Source: Dichomitus squalens LYAD-421 SS1
Taxonomy: Eukaryota > Basidiomycota > Agaricomycetes > Polyporales > Polyporaceae
DNA length: 53,081 bases
Direction: 5' to 3'
NCBI RefSeq assembly: GCF_000275845.1
Contig: NW_006766981.1
Coordinates: 12,934-66,014, forward strand
The translations under genes and the position numbers were made by a program. Each line of letters opens with the position of its first letter. The first letter of the stretch is position 1. This document shows positions 45,750 through 53,081 of the stretch, one piece after another. The notes under the pieces were generated by a model. That model was not told where the DNA came from. It saw only the letters and a list, made by a program, of their open reading frames with translations, and made no database searches.

Positions 45750-47493
45750 TCATTCAAGATGCTCCGTTCCAACAATCCTAGATATCCGATCAAGATCTGC
45801 AGCAAGCAAGAATAGTCCGATCACCCTTTCGCCTTCCCACTTAGACATCGCCACCAACTTCCCACTATCGACAACCCTGTACCAAGTATACTTCCCAGAG
45901 GCACAGTCGTATTTCGTCCTCATACCATTCACGCTCACACGTGGCTCGCGAGTTTGCCCAGGCGATGTAACGGAGGGTGGGCATCGCCAGGGGAAGCTTG
46001 TTCGGAAGCCTGACCATGGCTTGGACGTCCTCATCAGCCCATCCCGCATCCTGGTAGGCCGGGTACTGAGGCGTCACCAAGCGCAAGCAGACGAGAGAAA
46101 GCTTCTGCATGCTCTCAACGGATCGGCCCTGCGGAACACGACGCCCGTCAGCGCACCCAGCAGGCCACGCCGACCACGACTGCACAAACTCACCATCCAT
46201 CCCGGCTGCGGGGTTCGTTCCCAAGTGTGGCACTACAAATCTAAGAACTTGAGCCGCGGCGCAACGAGGGGAAGCAGGTCCCAGTATTGCGGCAAATCGA
46301 TGTAGGAATGCAGCGACAGTCCGACCGGGGATATGTCGCGTATGGACTGACGGTACGACTGGAGGTCGTGTGGGTAATTGCGCAAGTGTAGCAGATGCAC
46401 CTGCCGTGAGTGTCCGTCTGGAGCACTAGTGGAGAGTTCAGTGATCGACAACCGCCGAAGCGCATGACGCGAATGCAATTCAAGGTGATAACTGTTGACA
46501 GGTTGCTCGAGCACCTCCAGGTTAGGAAAAAAGGCCATGACGTCCAGGACGGGCGAGTACTGATGGATAGTGAGGTGGCGAATGTGAGGAAGAGTTATGA
46601 TGTCTTCTCTCGGCTCCAGCGGACGGTCGGAAGGCCAACAGTCAATCCCAGTAAGTTTCAAGTCGAGCGCCTGAAGAAGTTTGAAAGAAGAAACAGCCGC
46701 CAGGGCGTTGTGTATAGCATCGAGCATCTTGTTCGCTTCGAAACGGGTAACAAAAGGCGTGTCAAAGTTTCGACCATTTGTCCGTAGAAATTTGAAGATA
46801 ATGAAGATCACTGCGTAGGTCGCGGAAGATATCCAGCGACTCCACATCAACCTCGGAGAGCTCGAGACCAGCTAGGTGAGTCATGGCCGCGACAGCATCG
46901 CGTATGCGGGGCTCATGGCGCACGAGGTGTGCGAAATGCTCGAGCCGCAAGTGGTTTAGATTCTGCGCTGCCTCGAGGATGTCTCCGACAAGTGTGGCGA
47001 GGGAGTACTCGTATGTCGTCTTTGGGTCAGCCCAGTTGAGGTCGTCTTGCCACGGGCGGTCGATAAAGACGGAGTCGGCAATAGAGAGACTGCGGAGAAA
47101 GATAGCACGCCGAAGGAGTCCCTGAAGGTGATAGAGGCGCGCGCGACGCAAATCGGCGGCCGTCTTGCAGAACAGAGTGCAGGAAACGCGATGAATGGCT
47201 AAGTCGTGGATGCAACGGCAAGTGAGAGCAAAGTTCAAGGCGTCCCGTCCAGAGAGATGGGAGGCGATTTCGTGCAGGACATCGTTGTTCAATGCGGAGA
47301 ATGGCACAAGGGTCTTTGGCGGTTCCTCGTTACGGTTGGGGCAAATGGGAGCTAGATTGGGAGTCCTGGTGAGCATCGAGTGGTTCATGCCTCTGGGAGG
47401 AGAGAGACGTACGAGTGATTTGGCTTGTGGCCATCGGTGGCGGCGGTCGTGGTCGAAGACGCTAAGTAATACATGATGGAGACTGAGCGTCAT
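45750..47493 (-). CDS. F-box / leucine-rich-repeat protein, gene model broken or complex
   Basis: An F-box is clear near the N-terminus ('LVPFSALNNDVLHEIASHLS', 'ALNFALTCRCIHDLAIHR'), so the product is a likely SCF substrate adaptor. It is followed by irregular Leu-rich repeats ('LRLEHFAHLV', 'LELSEVDVESLDIF', 'FPNLEVLEQPV', 'LHLRNYPHDL', 'MQKLSLVCLRLV'). Start may be 47493 or 47388. Coding sequence continues through three reading-frame blocks: 47493-46817 or so, 46745-46238, and 46230-45950, then a final block from about 45960 to 45750. The first switch can be an intron (donor GTGATC at about 46816, acceptor GAAG near 46748). The second has only poor splice sites. The third, near 45950, has no room for an intron and looks like a one-base frameshift. 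It may be a decaying member of an expanded family. Confidence 0.55.
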
Positions 47494-47630
47494 CTTGGAA
47501 TCTTATCAGATAAGATGTCCCCACATTCCCAGCGATGACTAAGACACAAGTTCGAGCGCTCAAGATGTAGCATCTCGAGTTTATCACATGCCGCTCACGC
47601 GCTGGTTGCGGTCAACGACCATGTTCTCCT

Positions 47631-48862
47631 ATGTCTTCGGGTCTGGTACGCACGCCCTCTGGAATCCTGCAGGACATCTGTTCTGACACATGGAATGCAG
47701 CCAGCACCTATTTTCACCTCCCCATCGAGGAGGACGAAGACGAGGACGACTTCATCCCGTCCAGCACCAGGCACATATCTTGGGCCTCCCCAGATACTAC
47801 TCTCGTTGACTGCGACACGATCCCCTCTTCCATTCCTTCCTCAACCTCCTCCCAGTCTCAACCTGGTTCCTCCAAGCCTCGCGAACTACACTCTCAAGGC
47901 CCATCGGCAAAGAATAAAGCGGTCATCAACGAGATTCTTGCTCAGGATGATTGCTATGCCGTCTTGGGCATCTCTCGATCTACCCGCATAGACAAACTCA
48001 CCCTTCGCCGTGCCTACCTCGCTAGGAGCAAATCATGTCATCCAGAGTACGTACATCCCACGTAACGCCGATTTGCACCGTCCATTTACATCTCTCCGAC
48101 CGCAGCAAATTCCCCGACAATCCTGAAGCCACCCGCGCTTTCCAAAAGGTGTCCGTTGCATACGACATTCTCAGCAAACCCTCATCAAAGCGCATGTACG
48201 ACTCCCGACCGACACAAGCCCCCTTCGACTTCTTCGCTTCTCGGACATTTCAAGCGGAAGAGACTTTCCGCGGAGTCGTGATAGGCGTCATTAATGACAT
48301 GCTTGACGGCGACCTGGAAATGATCCGTACCTTACTTTGTAAGTTTCAGCAGTTCTTTCGTCGATGCGCAGACGCCTTACACCAATATCATAGTCGCCGT
48401 CAATAACATGAATCCGTCCTTGCAACTCGGAGAAGAAGGAATCAACTCGGTGTTGATGACCCTCCAAGCAATCCGAACCCGTGCACTCAGTTCGTGTTCC
48501 TACATAATCATCGTCTGCCACCATCTCAATTCACCCTCTCTATCCTTTCCGTCACAGCGTGTCGGACATGCATACACGCCCTTCACAACGAAGTCTCCCG
48601 TCTCCTCGAAGCCCAACGAGCCTTCCGGCAGCTCTCCTACTTCGACCTCCGCCGTCGTTCCCACCTCATGATCCACATCGCTCGCCTTACCATCTCCATG
48701 CCTATCGCTCTCGAAGAAGCTCTCAGACAACAGAAACAAGAGGACTACGGCAGAGACGCCCTGAGGGAAAACCAAACTGCTCTCCTCAACCGCCGTATCT
48801 ACGCCCTCTTACGAGGCGTCGTCTCCGTCCTCGAACGCATGGAGGGGCTCGTCAAGAAATGA
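47631..48862 (+). CDS. J-domain (DnaJ/Hsp40) protein
   Basis: Exons: 47631-48046, 48106-48338, 48394-48489, 48558-48862; 1050 nt, 349 aa. A ~100-residue acidic, Ser/Pro-rich N-terminus precedes the J domain ('DDCYAVLGISRSTRIDKL', 'LRRAYLARSKSCHPD'). The HPD tripeptide (137-139) that activates Hsp70 ATPase is split by intron 1: genomic CATCCAGA plus C from exon 2. 'AFQKVSVAYDILSKPSSK' completes helices III-IV. There is no Gly/Phe region and no zinc-finger module, so it is a class C J-protein. The C-terminal ~200 residues are helical, with a conserved-looking block ('GVINDMLDGDLEMIRTLL', 'NEVSRLLEAQRAFRQLSYFD', 'MPIALEEALRQQ') of unknown role. It starts 137-242 bp from the divergent F-box gene. 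Confidence 0.87.
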
Positions 48863-49864
48863 GCCCATAAACCCCCAGCGGCATCCTCTTCAATTCGCCA
48901 CTGGCCACACGCCACCCCGGATCTCCATCGAACAACTGCGGACGTTATCGCCCGGATTGTGTTCACGATCGTATGATTGAGTTTTGTATAAGTCTTCTGT
49001 CTATCATCGTCGCCCGGGCTTCCTTCACCTCGTTCTATCGTTCGCGTTGCTTATCGCTCGCCCCCCCGCTGTTACGCCTACTTTATGTGCTTCACTTTCC
49101 CCCTCTCCGACCGTCGACCGCTCCACCGACTCGTGCCTTGCCTTGCATATGCACATTTCCTATGTTCTCCCCCTCGTCCTACCCTCGCATCATCACCATT
49201 CCTAGACTCGCGCTTTCCATCGTCACATAGCAGTATCGATCCGTGCATGAGGCTGGCCCTTCCACCCAGCCCTCCCTGTATCACCCGCCTACCTTATGAC
49301 CACGTAGATTAATGAGCAGCCAAGATGTGTACAAATATGTGTACGTGTATCAGGGCATACGCAGAGAACAGTGTGCGTTTCCTCGCATCCGTAAGGCCCA
49401 CAAAGCGACAAAGTGGCGCAATGTACGTCTATCTAAGTTGTAGTCATCCTCGTAGCAGAAGGTGAAGGCTCGACCCCTTGACATAGTGCTGCTGTGAACT
49501 AAGGTCAACGTCGACTTGAAGCGTTGAGCTAAGACCATATCATGAGCCACCTTGAGGCGCGGCCGGTAGGTCATCCCGTGACGTGAGGCAAAACAGCCTG
49601 AGCTCAAAGGGCCCGAAGGGCCCTCTAAAATGGGCGCTGGGCCACTGCCCAAGGCGAACGAAGTCCTGTAATAACCAGAGATTCAGTAAGTTCCGTTGGC
49701 TTGAGCTTGGTTTAGGGGTTCGTCTGGGGAACCAATCCGAACGAGGGGTGAGCTTGGCCTTTGGAAAACCGAGAACGGCTTGAATTGAATTCATTACACT
49801 CATCAGCAGTAACGATGTCGCATACATGGCCAGGTAGAATGGTGGACCCGTTTGTGAAACCTCC
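48863..49864. other. 1-kb gene-free stretch after the J-domain gene
   Basis: C/T-rich until about 49300, then mixed. It contains a short GC-rich hairpin-like sequence, GGGCCCGAAGGGCCC, at about 49608-49622. ORFs here (for example 49540-49893 minus) lack recognisable motifs. No supportable gene. Confidence 0.4.
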
Positions 49865-50101
49865 TTAAACTCCCCATTCTTTAACATCCACACAGTCCCC
49901 GCGTTTGCAGCCGTGGCTCCCGTGTGCCAACGGGGATGAAGCCGACGCCGCAGGGGTGTATGTGGGAGCCGCAGGAGGTGATAAGGCGGACGGTGTGGGT
50001 GCGGGCCGCGCGGTGGGAGGTCGAGGGACGGGAAGTGGCCCTTGACGTTGTGGCCCAGTCGACGGACCAGGCTGGGTATGCGTACTCGGGCCCACCTGAG
50101 C
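49865..50101 (-). pseudogene. In-frame continuation of the ARID gene beyond its TAG stop
   Basis: After the TAG at 50104-50102, the same frame stays open for about 78 more codons to a TAA at 49867-49865. It is Pro/Ala/Ser/Thr-rich ('GPLPVPRPPTARPAPTPSAL', 'SPPAAPTYTPAASASSPLAH'), like the linkers of SWI1-type proteins. This suggests the TAG is a recent nonsense mutation in a copy of a longer gene, or a read-through/extension. No splice site bypassing the stop is obvious. Confidence 0.45.
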
Positions 50102-51652
50102 CTAGTTGCCGTCTGCAGGTGGTCCCGAACGCATGGCGTTGTTCACCCACGTCGTGAACGCATGGTTCGCCTGGTTGACCTGCATGATCATCTGCTGCAC
50201 CCACTGCAGCGGCATAAAGTACTGCGTTGGGTTGCTCGACAGCATTTCGCGTTGCTGCTGGACCACAGAAATCTTTCAAAGTCCGATGTTATTCCACACA
50301 AATCATTCGAAAGCAAGGAAGCGCTTACCATCATCACCAGCTTCTTGATCACGTCTTCCCTCATGCACACCGCAAGATGAGGCAGCTTCTGGTCCAGCGT
50401 CGTCACCAGACGGTGCAAGTGCTTGAACTGCGCGTTGTATTCCAGACGCTGAGCGTCATCTATGTGGACCGGGCGGGTCGTGGGGAATTGAACGTCTGAA
50501 TCACACAGTCAGCCCACGTCGGAACAACGCAGACAGCGTACTCGAGGAAGACTCACGCTTATTCTCCTCCTTGAGTCGTCTGACCATCGCCACCGCCGCC
50601 ACCATCTGTGCGAGAGTTGGACGGCCGGTTGAGATAGGTAACATCCCGGGAGCACTGCCCGGTCGCTGCTGCACCTGCTGCTGTTGCTGCCCATTCGGCG
50701 GCGTCGACGATCTGTTCATCCCGTTCGCCTGGTGGTGGAGCATCGCGTTCGCGATCGCCATCTCAGGATTCGAGACGTCGCGCGGCTGACCCTGCGCTGC
50801 GATCTGGATGATCTTCGCGCAGTTGCGCTGCTGCTGGAGCGTCGCCTTCAGCTGGTCGCGGTGCTTCTCAACGAGCGCGATAATGTGGTCCGGCACGCCG
50901 CGCGCCTGCAGCTCGGGGGCGGAGAGCTCCGCGTAGCTGATGGTCTCGCCAAGGGCCTTCGGGTCCTTCATGTTGCTCAAGCCCTGAGGATCCGCGGGGC
51001 CTGATGGGCCGGCGGACATGTCGCCACCGTTGACCTTCTGTTCAAGTGTACTAAGCCGTCGATTGTGGAAGAGGTGGCAGAGATACTGGCTGTCGAAGTA
51101 CTGCAGGCACCGCTTGTACACCTGCTCGATGTGAACCGCGATAGCAGGCCCTGACCTCGCTGGCTCATGGCCGTTACCAGGGAAGTTAACGAACCCGAGC
51201 CGCCCCGCGATGACCGGCCACTGCTCCTGTGAGATCACGAGAGTGGGAACGAACTGGAAAGGCCGATTCGGCGCAGTGTGCTGAAAGCCGATCAGATAGC
51301 CGTTCTGGCTCATGACCTCGTAGTGCAGCTGGTACAGGTCGATCTCGCGACCCTCGACCTTGAGCATGGTCTGGTCGACGAGATGTTTCAGTATCCATTG
51401 CTGGAAGTACGCCTTCGTGAAACTTTCGCGCGTCAACGGAGCGTACCACAGGCTGAACGGAGGGCCAACGCCGTTCGGAAGAGGATCAGGCCTCATCGTC
51501 GATATCGACAGCATATTCATGGCCTGCTCAAGCTGGCCGAGCTGCATAGGCATCTCCACATGATGCTGGAGGTCAGATGCGATAGCGTGATTGTCATCGA
51601 TCAGCAAGTCCGCATCCCGGGTGTTGGAGAGCTGGTACGATGCCATGAGCAT
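50102..51652 (-). CDS. ARID/SWI1-like protein, probably a truncated gene copy
   Basis: Minus-strand exons: 51652-50557, 50495-50329, 50272-50102, closing in frame. It contains an ARID-like DNA-binding core: 'LYQLHYEVMSQNGYLIGFQ' (helices 2-3), 'ISQEQWPVIAGRLGFVNFPG' and 'GPAIAVHIEQVYKRCLQYF'. This matches the fold pattern of the SWI/SNF subunit SWI1 in fungi. The C-terminal half is Gln- and Leu-rich helical sequence ('LEYNAQFKHLHRLVTTLDQK', 'QYFMPLQWVQQMIMQVNQAN'). SWI1 proteins are normally over 1000 residues; this one gives about 478. Open, coding-like codons continue about 20 codons upstream of the ATG ('RFTDVLWTHLLTLM') until close to the foldback element at 51745, so the 5' end may have been cut by a transposon. 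Confidence 0.6.
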
Positions 51653-51744
51653 CAATGTAAGAAGATGGGTCCAGAGGACATCAGTAAACCGTGCATTAGC
51701 TTAATGGCTTAGCGCCTTAAGCCACTTAGCTCTCCCGCGCATAT

Positions 51745-52310
51745 AGGGGTGCTCAATTCTTGTCGGTCGCTCAGTTGCTCGCGCGCCTATTGGGCGCCTG
51801 CCTAGCTGCATTCAAGGTCAGCTCAAGCGTCTGCAGCACAGCGAGCAGAGACGCGCAGGCAGCGGGCGCAGAGAGATCGACAAGATCGTCTCATGCTAGG
51901 TTTGTTAGGCCCGGAAAATCAGCCCAGCAAGTGAATGGTGACGTCGGGAGAGCTTATAAACTCGTTGACCTGGACTTATTGTACACAATGCGCCCAAGTC
52001 GGAAACAGAATCAGCCCGACATATATATGGTTCAGCTGAGGGTGCCGCTCTGGGCTCGATGGCAACTGGACTCAAACCTTGTGAGGCGACTCCATATCTC
52101 GAGACAAGCAACTTTATAGCTTCTGAATTGTCAAATCCTCGTGTCGCTCTCTAGTCCCAGCTCGGGGGCATCATGCGGTCGTGTTGCACCTGCTGCCTGC
52201 GTGTCTCTGCTCGCTGTGCTGCAGACGCTTGAGCTGACCTTGAATGCAGCTAGGCAGGCGCCCAATAGGTGCGCGAGCAACTGAACGACCGACAAGAATT
52301 GAGCACCCCT
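51745..52310. mobile_element. Foldback / MITE-like element with ~126-bp terminal inverted repeats
   Basis: Left arm 51745-51870 and right arm 52185-52310 are reverse complements with only a few mismatches. Both start AGGGGTGCTCAATTCTTG at the outer end. The central spacer is about 314 bp and has no coding capacity. The arms are flanked by the same trinucleotide TAT on both sides, a possible target-site duplication. The element is 566 bp, non-autonomous, and lies about 90 bp upstream of the ARID gene start. Superfamily is not assigned; a 3-bp duplication would fit CMC/EnSpm or PIF-like elements. Confidence 0.75.
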
Positions 52311-53081
52311 TATCTTCGAGCTGCTCACCCGCTCACCTTCCCATGGAGCCGCACCTGCTCATCCTCGCCCAAGCTCCGCTCAATCGCAACCGCCATCTCG
52401 TCCTCTCCGCTCTCATTCATCTCCTCCATACTCTCCTCATCAGCGGCGTCACGGCGTATTGGAGAGTGCGACGATGCCAATGGGGAAGAGTGTCGCCTTA
52501 GAGTTGTTTCACGTCATGTCTTCATCTGGAAAAACAGCCTTTGCGAATTGACACTAATTATCACTATTCAGATAATCTCATCTATATTAGCAAGTGTTAG
52601 CAGAGATGACATCTACATTAGAGCTACTATTCAGACACACTTCTTCAGTAGTGCAACTCAGCACTAATTAGTATACTTGATACTAGTTATAACTACTCTT
52701 CACTATCGCTTTTTCTATAGTGCCATATAGTGCCAACATAATACTACTATAGCACTACTGCAAATGTGGTCCTCTAATTTTCGCTATTTTGCACTACTGT
52801 AGTACTATTTTGCACTATTTTAGCACTACTCATCCAGGGAAGACTCAAATAAGAGGACAATCCTTTATTTATAGCTCATAGTTCTCAACTCAAGCATTAC
52901 ACACCTCTATAGCTGCAAAATCACCATGATAGCTGACTTATATTGGAGGACACAACTCAACATAGAACTTGTCATCATGTATAGGACTAGGCTGTCAGCA
53001 CAGCATTCATACCATGAAGCATACTCTATAGCACACTCCATATTATATACATAGTCCCAGACATTACACATATGCAAGCCT
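52311..53081. repeat. AT-rich region with clustered GCACTA/TAGTGC motifs
   Basis: The last ~770 bp become AT-rich from about 52550. GCACTA occurs at 52661, 52752, 52791, 52812 and 52823, and its complement TAGTGC at 52649, 52718 and 52728: eight copies in 180 bp. Such clusters resemble subterminal transposase-binding repeats of DNA transposons. No ORF with a transposase motif lies in the window; the element may continue past its end. Confidence 0.5.

Overview
The window is nuclear DNA of a filamentous fungus, most likely an agaricomycete basidiomycete. The evidence is dense short introns (mostly 45-65 nt, GTRNGY...YAG), GC-rich coding sequence, C/T-rich tracts before start codons, a chromodomain Ty3/gypsy retrotransposon, and proteins that read like mushroom or polypore orthologues (Nup159-like FG nucleoporin, homeodomain regulator, F-box/LRR protein, expanded ARID/SWI1-like gene). 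I assigned introns by eye from splice motifs, frame closure and family conservation. Almost all multi-exon models below close perfectly in frame.

Layout. Positions 1-3000 are retrotransposon debris: the 3' end of a plus-strand chromovirus with its 567-bp LTR, abutting an oppositely oriented relative with a 567-bp LTR and a gag-side fragment, then AT-rich sequence. Positions 3050-40026 form a gene-dense housekeeping block: PRP18, COX12, an inositol-polyphosphate 5-phosphatase, NUP159, pICln, an LSB1-like SH3 protein, NPT1, RRP41/SKI6, TRM8, CIT1, a ZNF830-like zinc-finger protein, COX10, U1-70K, a homeodomain factor behind a 2.3-kb upstream region, ARPC2, eIF4B, RPS20 and a CCDC130/Saf4-like splicing factor. 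Strands alternate through the first ten genes, so genes sit as head-to-head pairs 200-420 bp apart with closely spaced convergent 3' ends. Positions 40393-48862 hold a CobW-type GTPase, a DHA1 MFS transporter, an F-box/LRR gene of doubtful integrity and a J-domain protein. Positions 49865-53081 are degraded again: an ARID/SWI1-like gene copy with an in-frame stop, a 566-bp foldback (MITE-like) element, and AT-rich DNA with clustered GCACTA/TAGTGC motifs.

Functionally there is no obvious pathway cluster. Several genes share the RNA-processing theme (PRP18, U1-70K, Saf4-like, ZNF830-like, pICln as Sm-assembly factor, the exosome subunit RRP41, TRM8). Mitochondrial respiration is represented by COX12, COX10 and CIT1. 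The most noteworthy signals are gene-architecture features: three introns best explained as GC-AG, an 8-nt and a 16-nt microexon, introns placed within 3-17 nt of start codons in six genes, very large insertions inside a 5-phosphatase catalytic domain, and the TE-flanked ARID gene remnant.
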